Assembly (NCBI RefSeq): GCF_024437655.1
Contig: NZ_JANBVF010000015.1
Coordinates: forward strand, 55,761-119,760
Length of the DNA: 64,000 nt
Reading direction: 5' to 3'
Origin: Chitinolyticbacter albus
GTDB lineage: Bacteria; Pseudomonadota; Gammaproteobacteria; Burkholderiales; Chitinibacteraceae
Shown: positions 25,931-35,886 of the stretch, piece by piece
How positions within the stretch are numbered: position 1 is the first letter of the stretch
Layout: every line of letters starts with the position of its first letter
Notes under the pieces: model-generated
What the model was told of the DNA's origin: nothing
What the model saw: only the letters and a program-made list of their open reading frames with translations
Database searches by the model: none
Made by a program: the position numbers and the translations under genes

Positions 25931-26923
25931 TCAGCCTGGCGCGCGCGATACGGTCGACACCCTGCGCAGCCGGGCGCTTGTCATCTCGAGCTCTCCCGCC
26001 AGCGCGGCGCCGAAACTGGCATCGGCAACGAGGCAATGTTCGAGCAGCGCCAGCACATCCAGCCGATCGGTGACGCGGCGTAGTCCGGTCACCATATGAC
26101 GCAGCAGGCGCTGACGTGCAACCGGATCGAGCGCGCGCCAGAGCCTGCCTGCCAGCGCCAGCGGCGCCGGGCAGTCCGGCGCCAGCGGCACGATGCCAGG
26201 CACATGCGCCGGTTCCGTGGGCGGCTGCAACACGCGGCGCTGGCCAGCCGGAACCCCATCGAGCTCGATCACGCCCAGATCCAGCCACGACTGCGGTGCC
26301 AGCCCTGGAAAGCCACGGTCGGCCTCGATGGCCGGTGTATAGGCTTGCAAGCGCCAGCGCGCGATCTGCCCGGCCGCCAGATGGTTGCCAAAATGCAGGG
26401 CCTGTCCACCGTATTGCTCACTCCAGATGGCATCGGCGCACGCCCGCACGCGCAGCCACACCGGCTGGCAATAGCCGTCGGCGTCGACGAAACCGACCGG
26501 CTGGGTGGCATAGCCCGTGAGCTGACTGTAGCAGGCGACTGTGCCGCGTGCGGCCAGCAAGGCCATGGCCGTCGGCAGCAAGGCGGGCCAGTTGGCGCAG
26601 GCCGCCCAGCTCACGGGCGCCAGGTGACCCGACCAGGCGTCCGGCATCCAGCCAACGCCCGGCACGACATCGAGTCCCAGCAGATTCCAGACGCCATCCT
26701 CGGTGTGAAAACTCAGGGCAAATGCCGTTGGCACCCGCCCCTGAAAGCGCGCGGCGGCCGCGGGGGCGAACTGCAGGCAAACCGCAGTTTGCCAACCACG
26801 CCCCTGGAACAGTCGGGCATGGCTGGGGGGGGCTGCCTGGTTACTGACGGTAAAACGACCCCAGCCCCCGTGGCGAGGGGCAGAGATCGGCGTATCAAGG
26901 GCTTCGGGCGGTAAATGGCGCAT
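25931..26923 (-). CDS. Catalase-fold protein lacking heme-site residues
   Basis: A 330-residue protein whose colinear blocks match heme catalases. GGWGRFTVSN matches GAYGTFTVT; ALSFHTEDGVWNLLGLD matches the FYTEEGNWDLVGNN block; LAARGTVACYSQLTGYATQPVGFVDADG matches the MNGYGSH region; and HVPGIVPLAPDCPAPLALAGRLW matches VPGIGPSPDRMLQGRLF. At the active site the distal His position aligns with Ser (PISAPRHGG), the distal Asn block is not conserved, and the proximal heme-ligand Tyr aligns with Ala (LWRALDPVARQRL). It is therefore very unlikely to be an active catalase. AGGAG lies 10 bases before the ATG. Convergent with thiD. Alignment by eye, so residue equivalences are approximate. Confidence 0.7.
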   Translation of the reverse strand: MRHLPPEALDTPISAPRHGGWGRFTVSNQAAPPSHARLFQGRGWQTAVCLQFAPAAAARFQGRVPTAFALSFHTEDGVWNLLGLDVVPGVGWMPDAWSGHLAPVSWAACANWPALLPTAMALLAARGTVACYSQLTGYATQPVGFVDADGYCQPVWLRVRACADAIWSEQYGGQALHFGNHLAAGQIARWRLQAYTPAIEADRGFPGLAPQSWLDLGVIELDGVPAGQRRVLQPPTEPAHVPGIVPLAPDCPAPLALAGRLWRALDPVARQRLLRHMVTGLRRVTDRLDVLALLEHCLVADASFGAALAGELEMTSARLRRVSTVSRAPG

Positions 26924-26965
26924 GGCGCGGGCGCTCCTGTGACACGTTTCAACGGGCGAAACGCA

Positions 26966-26988
26966 GAAACGGCCACCCCAGGTGGCCG
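26966..26988 (-). terminator. Terminator after BON-domain gene
   Basis: An 8-bp GC stem (CGGCCACC/GGTGGCCG, 3-base loop) followed on the minus strand by GTTTCTGCGTTT. It begins about 20 bases after the BON-domain stop and isolates that gene from the catalase-like gene downstream. Confidence 0.65.
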
Positions 26989-27007
26989 CTTCCGAAGACG
27001 ACAGCGC

Positions 27008-27349
27008 TTAGCTGGCCTTCACCGTCAGGTTGCTTTTCACATCCTTCACGCCTTCCACGCCAGCGGCGATTTCGATGGCGCGCACGCCGGCATCTGGCGT
27101 ATCGACGCTACCGGAGAGCAGCACCACACCGTTCTCGGTGGTCACCTTCACGTCCAGCGCAGATGCCTGCTTGTCCGCAGCAAGTGCAGCCTTGACCTTG
27201 GTGGTGATGGTTGCGTCGTCAATGTAGGTGCTCACCGCTTCGGGGTTCGACTTGCCATTGGCGGTATCGGCGGCGACCACCGGGGCGATGGCGGCCGAGG
27301 AAAGAGCGATTGCGGCCAGGGCGCGAGCAAGCATCAGATTGATCTTCAT
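27008..27349 (-). CDS. Periplasmic BON-domain protein (OsmY-like)
   Basis: A 113-residue protein. Residues 1-26 are a signal peptide ending in PVVAA-D. The remaining 85 residues are one BON domain (YIDDATITTKVKAALAADKQ, then VKVTTENGVVLLSGSVDTPDAG and the second helix-strand ending VKSNLTVKAS). BON proteins bind phospholipid or membrane and are often envelope-stress induced. AAGGAG lies 8 bases before the ATG. The gene is preceded by a sigma-54 promoter and a GlrR-type site (see the features at 27408-27423 and 27509-27526), and followed by its own terminator. Confidence 0.9.
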   Translation of the reverse strand: MKINLMLARALAAIALSSAAIAPVVAADTANGKSNPEAVSTYIDDATITTKVKAALAADKQASALDVKVTTENGVVLLSGSVDTPDAGVRAIEIAAGVEGVKDVKSNLTVKAS

Positions 27350-27407
27350 GTGTTTCTCCTTGGTATGGTCTGGATCGCAGACCTGGTGGTCCACGCCAGA
27401 CAGACAA

Positions 27408-27423
27408 TGCAAGCGCCGTGCCA
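27408..27423 (-). promoter_or_regulatory. Sigma-54 promoter of the BON-domain gene
   Basis: On the minus strand TGGCACG-GCGC-TTGCA matches the -24/-12 consensus TGGCACG-N4-TTGCW exactly. The predicted start is near 27397, giving an untranslated leader of about 48 bases. The gene is therefore absolutely dependent on an enhancer-binding activator. Confidence 0.92.
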
Positions 27424-27446
27424 GCAAGAGAAAGCGCATGAAAATC

Positions 27447-27480
27447 AAAGTCCTGCAGCGATGCAGCGTCGCAGGACTTT
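27447..27480. repeat. Inverted repeat upstream of the sigma-54 promoter
   Basis: Ten-base perfect arms AAAGTCCTGC (27447-27456) and GCAGGACTTT (27471-27480) with a 14-base spacer. It lies 24 bases upstream of the -24 element and about 90 bases after the glrR stop. It may be the glrR terminator (followed by TTTGATTTT on the minus strand) or a second protein-binding site. Confidence 0.6.
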
Positions 27481-27508
27481 GCGATCTACCCGGTTTCAAA
27501 CCCGTATC

Positions 27509-27526
27509 TGTCGCTTTGCGACGACA
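27509..27526. promoter_or_regulatory. GlrR-type upstream activating site (TGTC-N10-GACA)
   Basis: The palindrome TGTCGCTTTGCGACGACA is centred about 120 bases upstream of the predicted sigma-54 start. TGTC-N10-GACA is the site described for GlrR (QseF) at the enterobacterial glmY promoter, and the adjacent gene encodes a GlrR homologue. Only one full site was found; enterobacterial targets often have several. Confidence 0.75.
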
Positions 27527-27567
27527 GCGCTCGCGTCAGACAACGCAAGGCCATGAATCCTAAGAAT

Positions 27568-28944
<1,377 letters not shown>

Positions 28945-28948
28945 GGCA

Positions 28949-29494
28949 TCACTTCCCCGATGCCGACGGCCGGGCCGGCAGCGTGTTTTCGATCTTCTTC
29001 AACGCCTCGAGCTTGGCGCTGGCCTCGTCGGCACGGCGCTGCTCGTCCTTGAGCTGCTGAGTCAGCTTATCGGCCTGGTCCTCCAGCTTGCGCCGCTCGG
29101 TCCACTGCGCTTGCAACACCAGCGCCAGCGACTTGTACGGCTCGGCGTCCAGATCGGCGGCCTTGATCACCAGATCGAGCTGGCCGATGGCGCGTGCCAG
29201 CTCGCCGTGGGTACGTGACAGCACCATGGCCCGCTTCAGCGTGGTCGCGGGGCTGGCGGGCTCGGTGGCCAGCGCGTTCAGCTCGCGGGTGAGCTCGCCG
29301 TTGGCAAGGCCGCGCAGGCGCGCCGCATACGCCAGCACCTCGTCGAGCGCGCTGGGCGCTTCTTCAATGACGATCACCGGCGGCGGCGTGGGCGTCGGCG
29401 TGGGCGGCGGCACCGGCACGGGCGGCGGCGGAGGGTGGAACAACTGGCAGGCCGACAATAGGCCGGCGGCCAGCAGGAGTAAGCAGCGTTTCAT
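28949..29494 (-). CDS. qseG: QseG/YfhG-like lipoprotein
   Basis: A 181-residue lipoprotein. The lipobox LLSAC places the lipidated Cys at residue 16. A Pro-rich linker (PPPPPVPVPPP, then PTPTPTPPP) leads to a helical domain with a long C-terminal coiled coil (about 125-165). Sequence similarity to QseG is modest; the call rests on lipoprotein character, length and the glrK-X-glrR position. QseG acts with GlrK in the envelope and is an outer-membrane lipoprotein in enterobacteria. Its start overlaps the glrK stop by 3 bases. Confidence 0.8.
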   Translation of the reverse strand: MKRCLLLLAAGLLSACQLFHPPPPPVPVPPPTPTPTPPPVIVIEEAPSALDEVLAYAARLRGLANGELTRELNALATEPASPATTLKRAMVLSRTHGELARAIGQLDLVIKAADLDAEPYKSLALVLQAQWTERRKLEDQADKLTQQLKDEQRRADEASAKLEALKKIENTLPARPSASGK

Positions 29495-30912
29495 GCGGGC
29501 AGTTCGATCCTGAAATGAGCACCGCGTTCGCTGGGCAGCAAGGCAATGGCGCCGCCATGGGCCGCGATGTATTCGCGCACGATGGAAAGACCTATGCCGC
29601 TACCGTGGCGCGCGCCGGGAGGCTGGCGCCGGCCCTGGTAGAACGGCTCGAAAATGCGTTCAGCGTCGGCGGTATCGATGCCGGGCCCTTCGTCCCAACA
29701 ATCGATGCACAGCGCGCCGGCATTTTGCTGCAATGCAAAATGAATAGTAGCGCCATCGGGGCTGAAGCGGATCGCATTGGACAATAAATTGCCGAATACC
29801 GCCTCGAGCTTGTCCGGATCGGCACGCAGCGTCGCGGCTTCGCCATCCAGCGTCACAGTGAGGCCACGCGCCTGCCATTGCAAGCGCTGCGCCTCGATCA
29901 CCGCTGCGATCTGCGCGCGCGCATCCAATGGCCGAACCACCGCATGGGTGGCATCGAACACGGCGGCGTTGTAACGCAGCAGATCCTCGATCTGGCGTTG
30001 CTGCGCCGCCACATTTTGCCGCAGTATGCCGACCACTTCGCTCTGGCCGGGGGTCAGCGGACCCAGCACGCCGTCGTCCAGCAGCGCCACGCCCTCGCGC
30101 AATGCCGCCAGCGGCGTCTTGAGCTCGTGCGATACATGACGCAGGAAGCGGGCCTTGTCGGCCTCGAGCGCCGCCAGCCGCTGGCGCAGCCAATCGAGTT
30201 GCTCGGCCAGGCGCCGCAGATCGGAAGGACCGCGGATGCGGATTTCCTCGTCGTAGCGATTCTGGCCCAGCCGTGCGATGGCCGATTCGATGCGCGCCAG
30301 TGGCCGCGTCAGCCACAGACCGAATGCCAACGCCAGCAGCACCGCCATCACCGCCGCCGCTGCCGCCTGCGCGCCGAGCACCGTGCGCTGGCGTTCCAGC
30401 TCGGCCGACAAGGTGTTGTTGTTGCGTTCGACCCGGCGCTTCACCGCCATGCCCAGGCGCTCGTTGATGCCGCGCAATTGGGCGAAGTGCTCGAACAGCA
30501 TCGCCTCATCACCCCTGGGCTTGCCCGGGACCAACTGCTCGGCAGTGCCCGCCTGATGTTCGCGCCAGGCGGCGAATTCAACGGTGCTGACTTCGGTCAG
30601 CGCCTGCGCCAGCGTGGCGAGCGCCTTGTCGGCCTCCTGCCCCGCCTCGATAAAGCGTTGCCGGAAGGCCTCATCGTCGAGCACCAGAAACTGGCGCGCG
30701 CTGCGCTCCATCGTCAGCGTGCGTTCGGCCAGCCGCTCGGCCGCCTCGGTCAGGCGTACCGCGTCGCGCGCCGATTCGCGGCTATGCCCGGCCATGCGCT
30801 CCAGCGACAGCCACACCTGCACCGAGCTCGCCGACAGCACCGCGCCGACCAGCAGGAAGGCCACCAGCAGCAACTGGCGGAACGACAGTCGGTAATGCCA
30901 TGACGCGCGCAT
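29491..30912 (-). CDS. glrK: Sensor histidine kinase GlrK (QseE)
   Basis: A 473-residue membrane kinase. TM1 is near residues 10-32 and TM2 near 185-207, bounding a helical periplasmic domain of about 150 residues. HAMP follows (LTRPLARIESAIARLGQ), then HisKA with FLRHVSHELKTPLAAL and HATPase with N-box NLLSNAIRFSP, DEGPGI and HGSGIGLSIV. I chose ATG 30912, which overlaps the stop of the upstream MocR gene (TGATG) and has GGGAG about 11 bases upstream; an ATG 10 codons earlier lies inside that gene. Phosphorylates GlrR by inference. Confidence 0.92.
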   Translation of the reverse strand: MRASWHYRLSFRQLLLVAFLLVGAVLSASSVQVWLSLERMAGHSRESARDAVRLTEAAERLAERTLTMERSARQFLVLDDEAFRQRFIEAGQEADKALATLAQALTEVSTVEFAAWREHQAGTAEQLVPGKPRGDEAMLFEHFAQLRGINERLGMAVKRRVERNNNTLSAELERQRTVLGAQAAAAAVMAVLLALAFGLWLTRPLARIESAIARLGQNRYDEEIRIRGPSDLRRLAEQLDWLRQRLAALEADKARFLRHVSHELKTPLAALREGVALLDDGVLGPLTPGQSEVVGILRQNVAAQQRQIEDLLRYNAAVFDATHAVVRPLDARAQIAAVIEAQRLQWQARGLTVTLDGEAATLRADPDKLEAVFGNLLSNAIRFSPDGATIHFALQQNAGALCIDCWDEGPGIDTADAERIFEPFYQGRRQPPGARHGSGIGLSIVREYIAAHGGAIALLPSERGAHFRIELPA

Positions 30913-32255
30913 CAGGCAGCCACTCCCAGCCCGCCCAGGCATTGCGCCAGCGTCGCGGCGAATGTTTGCGCCGCTTCAGGCGTCAGCGCCGCCGAGGTGA
31001 TGCGCAGCGCGGACAGCGTGCGCGTGACGCGAAAGGCCTCGCCGGTACGCACCAGATAGCCGCGCGCGGCAAGCGCCTGCGCGACGGCGGCATCGTCCTG
31101 CAGCGGCAGCCACACATTCAGGCCCTCCCCGGCCACCGGCTTGAGGCCTATCCGGGTCAGCGCAGCGCACAACGCGGCATGGCGCTCGGTATAGAGTGCG
31201 CCGGCTCGGGCGCAATACGCGGTGACCGCCACATCATCCAGCAGCGACAGCGCCAGCCGTTGCATGATGAAGCTGGGCCAGCGTGGCCCCAGGTATTGCC
31301 GACGCTGCACGCGGGCCAGCGTCAAGGCGTCACCGGCAAGAAAGGCCAGCCGCAGGTCCGGTCCCAGGCTCTTGGACAGCGAGCGCAACGCCGCCCAGCG
31401 CTCGCGGCCCGCTTCGACCAGCGAAGGCGTCGGGCCCGGCGCGAAGGCCGCGAAATGATCGTCCTCGATCACCAGCAATTGCAGGTCCTGCGCGAGCAAC
31501 GCGCGCAATTGCGCCGCGCGCTGCGGCGTGGTGTTGATGCCGGTGGGGTTATGCGAATACGGCGTCCAGAGCAGTGCCTTGGGCCTGCGCGCGAGCGCGG
31601 CTTCCAGCGCCTCGGGAACGATGCCCGCCTCGTCCAGCGGCAGGCCGATCAGGTTGTAGCCGGCCTGCTTCAGCTGCGTGAGCGAGCCGGGAAAGCACGG
31701 ATCCTCGACCAGGATCGTGTCGCCCGGCGACAGCCACGCCGCCAGCACGCGCTCGATGCCATCGAGCGCGCCGTGCACCAGCAAGGGATCGGCGAACTCG
31801 GCGCCGATCTGGCCGGTTCGGCGCCACCAGTCCCGGCCATGGGCGACAAGTCGCGGCTCATAGCAGGGCTGGCCATAGAGCGCATGCGGTAGCGTCAAGC
31901 GCGCCAGGTGAGGCGCGTAGTCGGGCAGCAAATCGGGATCGGGGTTGCCCGACGCAAGCTCGGCAAAGCCCGCCTGCGGCGCATGAAGGGGCGCGCCCGC
32001 CGGCAGGCCGATGCGCGAACGGGGGGCCACGCGTGTGCCGCCACGCCCAGCCGATTCGGCCAGTCCGGCCACGATCAGCCGCCGGTAGGCGGCGGCCACC
32101 GTGTTCCGGTTTACGTCAAGCTGCTCGGCCAGCGCGCGGATGGTGGGCAAAGCCTCACCCTGCGCAAGTTCACCCGCTTCGATCGCGCTGCGCAGGCGCA
32201 GGTAGATGTCCTCGGCGCCACAGGCCTTGCCAGTAGAGAAAAGTGTTTGTACCAT
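30912..32255 (-). CDS. MocR/GntR-type regulator with aminotransferase domain
   Basis: A 447-residue MocR-family regulator. N-terminal winged HTH at residues 12-80 (GEALPTIRALAEQLDVNRNTVAAAYRRLIVAG). C-terminal fold-type I aminotransferase-like domain (about 100-440) with VEDPCFPG, PYSHNPTGI, VIEDDHFAAF, and SLSKSLGPDLRLAFLAG carrying the PLP lysine. PtsJ-like variants also have this form. No ribosome-binding site precedes the ATG, so a leaderless message is possible. It is divergent from an MFS gene, across a palindrome at 32267, and overlaps glrK downstream. Confidence 0.88.
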   Translation of the reverse strand: MVQTLFSTGKACGAEDIYLRLRSAIEAGELAQGEALPTIRALAEQLDVNRNTVAAAYRRLIVAGLAESAGRGGTRVAPRSRIGLPAGAPLHAPQAGFAELASGNPDPDLLPDYAPHLARLTLPHALYGQPCYEPRLVAHGRDWWRRTGQIGAEFADPLLVHGALDGIERVLAAWLSPGDTILVEDPCFPGSLTQLKQAGYNLIGLPLDEAGIVPEALEAALARRPKALLWTPYSHNPTGINTTPQRAAQLRALLAQDLQLLVIEDDHFAAFAPGPTPSLVEAGRERWAALRSLSKSLGPDLRLAFLAGDALTLARVQRRQYLGPRWPSFIMQRLALSLLDDVAVTAYCARAGALYTERHAALCAALTRIGLKPVAGEGLNVWLPLQDDAAVAQALAARGYLVRTGEAFRVTRTLSALRITSAALTPEAAQTFAATLAQCLGGLGVAA

Positions 32256-32266
32256 GCAATTGTTTT

Positions 32267-32286
32267 AATTTGTCATAGGACAAATT
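32267..32286. promoter_or_regulatory. Palindromic operator between mocR-type gene and MFS gene
   Basis: AATTTGTC-ATAG-GACAAATT, 8-base perfect arms, 12 bases upstream of the MocR ATG and in an AT-rich divergent promoter region. MocR proteins usually bind such repeats and autoregulate. Binding is inferred. Confidence 0.7.
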
Positions 32287-32462
32287 TTATTTAACCTACT
32301 CAACAGCAGACCATGCCTGCACGCCATGGTTCAACCAGCCTGCCGGAGAACGAGTGCTGGCCAGCACGCCTCCCCCCTTCGCCGTGGCGCCGCTTGACGG
32401 CAAGGCGACTCGGCAGCGCCTTGCTTCCATCCTGAAAACCCAGACAAACACAGCGGATATTG

Positions 32463-33635
32463 ATGATGAAATCCAGACAAAACGCCATTTTGCTCGGACT
32501 ATGCCAGTTCTGCTACATGGCCGCCACGGCAGTCGGCATCTCGTTTGCGGGTCTCGTCGGCAGGCAGCTGGCTCCCGACCCGGCATGGGCAACACTGCCC
32601 TATCTCTTGATCACCGCCAGTACCGCGATTGCCACGCTGGGCCTGCCCCGGCAGATCGTGGCCTGGGGCTATCGCCGGTTGTTCGCGCTGGGGGCGTTGT
32701 CCGGCGTGGCGTCGGGCATGGTCAGCGTGGCGGCGCTCTACGCAGGATCGTTCTGGCTGTTCTGCCTCGCCGCTCCGCTGCAGGGCTATTACCAGGCCAC
32801 CACGCTCTACTACAGGTATGCCGCAGCCGAAACGGCGGCCGAAGCGGACAAGGGCTCTGCCATGGCCTGGGTACTCTCGGGCGGCATCTTCGCCGCCTTT
32901 GCCGGCCCCATGCTGGCCGGGCGCGCAGTGAGCGCCGTACCGGGCGTACCCTTTGCCGGCAGCTTCGCCGCAGTGGCCGCGCTGACGCTGCTGGCACTGA
33001 TCCCGATCGCGCTGGCGCGGTTGCCACAATCTGCGAGCAATGCCCACACGGTGAGCGTGAGCGTGCGTCAGGCTTTGGCCATGCCCGGGGCGATAGAGGG
33101 CGTGCTCGCCTGCGTCGGCGGCTACGCGTTGATGATGTTCCTGATGGTGGCTACGCCGCTCGCCGTCGCCGGCTGCGGCTTCGGCCCTGGCGGTGCCGCC
33201 AGCGTGATCCAGTGGCATATGCTGGGCATGTTTGCGCCATCGCTCGTCACCGGTCGCCTGATCACCCGTTATGGCCCCCGGCACATCGCGATGGCGGGCG
33301 CGGGCGTGATGCTGATCGCCTGTGTGCTGGCGCTATCGGGTCTGACGCTGGCACACTTCCACGTGGCGCTGACGCTGGTCGGGCTGGGGTGGAACCTGAT
33401 GTATATGGGCGGCAGCACACTGATCGCACAGGTGCCGGCCCCCGAGCGTACGCGACTGCAAGCGGTCAACGAATTTACCACCTTCGGTTGCGTCGCGAGC
33501 GCCGCAGGCGCGGCGGGCTGGGTCTACCAGGCGCAGGGCTGGTACGCGGTGGCGCAATGGTCGCTGGGTTTGCTGGCCGCGCTCGCCGTCGCGACCATCG
33601 TGCTCTCGCGTCGACAGGCCGCATACGCGATCTGA
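32463..33635 (+). CDS. MFS transporter
   Basis: A 390-residue integral membrane protein with about 12 hydrophobic helices and a typical two-halves layout (central loop near LPQSASNAHTVSVSVRQAL). No strong signature loops such as the long GxxxDRxGRR motif are present; GRLITRYGPRHIAMAG is a weak version. Adjacent ATG codons at 32463 and 32466 are both possible starts. Divergent from the MocR regulator, so it is a likely regulated transporter. Substrate unknown. Confidence 0.8.
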   Translation: MMKSRQNAILLGLCQFCYMAATAVGISFAGLVGRQLAPDPAWATLPYLLITASTAIATLGLPRQIVAWGYRRLFALGALSGVASGMVSVAALYAGSFWLFCLAAPLQGYYQATTLYYRYAAAETAAEADKGSAMAWVLSGGIFAAFAGPMLAGRAVSAVPGVPFAGSFAAVAALTLLALIPIALARLPQSASNAHTVSVSVRQALAMPGAIEGVLACVGGYALMMFLMVATPLAVAGCGFGPGGAASVIQWHMLGMFAPSLVTGRLITRYGPRHIAMAGAGVMLIACVLALSGLTLAHFHVALTLVGLGWNLMYMGGSTLIAQVPAPERTRLQAVNEFTTFGCVASAAGAAGWVYQAQGWYAVAQWSLGLLAALAVATIVLSRRQAAYAI

Positions 33636-33638
33636 TCG

Positions 33639-34073
33639 CTATTCGAGGCGGGCGGCACCCGGCGCGGGATTGCGGTAGGACAGGTGAAAATCGAGCGCCT
33701 GGCGGCCGTCGCCCTTGAACTCGACAAAATAGATGCCGGTGCGGAAGGCCCCGAACTCGTTGGAGAGCACGGTATAGACCACCCGGCTCTTGACCTCGAT
33801 GATCTTGGGGCGCTGCCCGGCGGAAGTGGGTGGAATCGATAGCAACACCGTCACCTTGTCGGAAACGGGCAGGCTGAAATCGGAATGCAGGCTGAAACCG
33901 CCGCGTGATACATCGAACGCGCGTCCACGAAACGACATGCGCTGGTCGCGCTCCTCATAGACGATGGCCACCCGCCAGTTGACCAGGTAGCGTGGCTCGA
34001 CGCGCTTGTCGGTCCATTCGTCCGCCATATCGGCAGCGGGGTAAAGCGGATTGCCCGTCAGGCGATCATCCAT
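33639..34073 (-). CDS. PilZ-domain protein
   Basis: A 144-residue protein with a single PilZ domain. The c-di-GMP signature RxxxR is present as RVEPR near residues 24-28, and DVSRGGFSLHSD provides the D/NxSxxG motif. It is a likely c-di-GMP effector or adaptor. Start uncertain: ATG 34073 (no good ribosome-binding site) or 34028 (MADEWTDKRVEPRY). Convergent with the MFS gene (3 bases between stops). Confidence 0.88.
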   Translation of the reverse strand: MDDRLTGNPLYPAADMADEWTDKRVEPRYLVNWRVAIVYEERDQRMSFRGRAFDVSRGGFSLHSDFSLPVSDKVTVLLSIPPTSAGQRPKIIEVKSRVVYTVLSNEFGAFRTGIYFVEFKGDGRQALDFHLSYRNPAPGAARLE

Positions 34074-34219
34074 CGAATGGTCCAGAGTGGTTGTTCCTTG
34101 GGCATTATAAGTGCATGACGCGCGCCAGCATCGCTCCGCCTGCATGGGCGTGGCACCCGCCGCACAGCAGCCCGAGCCCATCAAGCCACGAGATGCAACC
34201 GCACGCAAGGAGTACCGCC

Positions 34220-35107
34220 ATGCGTTCTGCCCTGTTCACCCTGTTGACCCTGCTCGCCGCCAGCAGCAGTTGGGCCGATGCCGTGTTCTTCGACGATTTC
34301 CAGTACCCCGACGCCAAGGCCATGACCGCCAATGGCTGGAAATTGCGCAACGGTACCGGCTGGCCCGGCGTGGAAGGCGCGCGCTGGGTCGCAGGCGGCG
34401 TTGGCGTCATCGCCGATCCGGCCACGCCGGGCAACCGGTTGCTGCAGCTGTCCGCCGCGAGCGATGGTAGCGCCAAGGGCACGCGCCACGCCCAGCTGTG
34501 CCACGAGCGCAAATACCTGGAAGGCACGTACGCCGCGCGGGTGCGCTTCTCGGATACGCCGGTGCACGGGCCCGATGGCGACGAAATCGTGCAGACCTTC
34601 TACCTGATCAGCCCGCTCAAGGCGCCGGCCCATCCCGACTACAGCGAGATCGACTTCGAATACCTGCCCAATGGCGGCTGGGGCGCCAGCGGCGCCACCT
34701 TCTACGTGACCACCTGGGAAACCTTCATCCCCGCGCCCAAGTTCTGGAAGGACAACCAGCACGACCGGCTGCGCGGCAGTCAGGCTGGCTGGCGCACGCT
34801 GGTGGTGCAGGTGGCTGGCGGGCGCGTGGAATACTTCGTCGACGGCACGCCGCTCGCGCGCCATGGCGGCGGCTATTACCCGGAAGTGCCGATGTCGATC
34901 AACTTCAACCTGTGGTTCAGCGCCCTTGGCGCGAACAGCAGCCAGCCGCGTGCCTACCTTGAGCAGGTGGACTGGGTGCTGCACGTACCGGGCCAGGTGC
35001 TGAGCCCGGCCGAAGTGCATGCCCGCCTGACGCAGCTGCGCCGCGACAAGGTGGCGTTCCGCGACACGGTACCGTCGCGCAACCTCGCTTCACCGTGCGA
35101 TTTGTAA
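34220..35107 (+). CDS. Secreted glycoside hydrolase family 16-like protein
   Basis: A 295-residue protein with a signal peptide (residues 1-19, ending SSSWA-D) and a concanavalin-type domain. The catalytic segment is YSEIDFEYLPNGG, with the ExDxE arrangement of GH16 (nucleophile and acid/base Glu). The C-terminal strand FNLWFSALGANSSQPRAYLEQVDWV is typical. An exported beta-glucanase or similar polysaccharide hydrolase is likely; the substrate is not clear. AAGGAG lies 7 bases before the ATG. Confidence 0.8.
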   Translation: MRSALFTLLTLLAASSSWADAVFFDDFQYPDAKAMTANGWKLRNGTGWPGVEGARWVAGGVGVIADPATPGNRLLQLSAASDGSAKGTRHAQLCHERKYLEGTYAARVRFSDTPVHGPDGDEIVQTFYLISPLKAPAHPDYSEIDFEYLPNGGWGASGATFYVTTWETFIPAPKFWKDNQHDRLRGSQAGWRTLVVQVAGGRVEYFVDGTPLARHGGGYYPEVPMSINFNLWFSALGANSSQPRAYLEQVDWVLHVPGQVLSPAEVHARLTQLRRDKVAFRDTVPSRNLASPCDL

Positions 35108-35123
35108 GCCCTTTGAACAGGCT

Positions 35124-35711
35124 CTAACCACCGTAGGCCGCATCGCGCTCGGCCTGCGTCGGCGCGCCCGGCGTGGCTATGGGCTCGCCCGCCGTGGTAA
35201 AGAACGGCGTGCGCCGATACCGGCCGGACACCCGATCCCAGATCAGGCCCAGCGCAAACCCGGGCGCAACCAGCAGCGGGCTTCGCGCCACCACATTGGG
35301 TTCGCCCTGCGCGCTGCGCGTGTTGAGCCACAACCGCGGCGGCCCGAAACTCGCCTCCTGCGCCGCGGCATCGCCCAGCGCCGTGTGGACCAGCCCGACA
35401 TAGGACAAGGTGCGTCGGCGCGCCGTATTGGCGATCGGCGTATTGCAGCAGCGCGCATACCAGCGCAGGGGTCCACCGGCAGTCAGCGTTAGGCAGGCCA
35501 GCAGCTCCTGTCCGGCGCTGAACGTGATGCTGCCAGCGCGCGTGGCCACGACGCAGGTGCCGCCATGCGCGTCGAGCACCGTCTCGGCGTTGCCGAGCAA
35601 GCGCGCGTAGGCCTGGCAGTCCTTGCAATAACAGATACCGCGGATGGCGCGCGCCGGAGCGAGCACCGTGCCACGCACACGACCACATCGACACTGTATG
35701 GAATGCGACAT
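35124..35711 (-). CDS. GFA/CENP-V-like zinc-binding protein (DUF6151-type)
   Basis: A 195-residue protein. CRCGRVRG, CYCKDCQAYARLLG and RCCNTPIAN carry the Cys residues (CxCG, CxxC and a later CC) of the GFA fold, here with a longer C-terminal extension than typical GFA (about 130 residues). A zinc-binding fold is likely, but activity on glutathione adducts is not shown. Convergent with the GH16 gene. Confidence 0.7.
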   Translation of the reverse strand: MSHSIQCRCGRVRGTVLAPARAIRGICYCKDCQAYARLLGNAETVLDAHGGTCVVATRAGSITFSAGQELLACLTLTAGGPLRWYARCCNTPIANTARRRTLSYVGLVHTALGDAAAQEASFGPPRLWLNTRSAQGEPNVVARSPLLVAPGFALGLIWDRVSGRYRRTPFFTTAGEPIATPGAPTQAERDAAYGG

Positions 35712-35886
35712 CGCAGCTCCTCACACAAAAAACCATGTTGAACGCCAGCCTAGCAGTTCCCCGCGTAGCCGCCAGCCAGCTCACACTGTATTAACCCGGA
35801 TTTCGCAATAAATCAGTACGGCCGCGCAAATTTATGCCCGTGCTTGTTGGTGTCAGACTATCGCCATCTCGCCTCGGAGTGTAGCC

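Noticed and set aside
27447..27480. Inverted repeat as the GlrR site
   Set aside because: It lacks TGTC-N10-GACA; the palindrome at 27509-27526 fits the known site better. It may be a terminator.
32354..33718. 454-codon plus-strand ORF over the MFS gene
   Set aside because: The overlapping 390-residue frame has 12 hydrophobic helices; the longer ORF is Arg-rich in the wrong frame.
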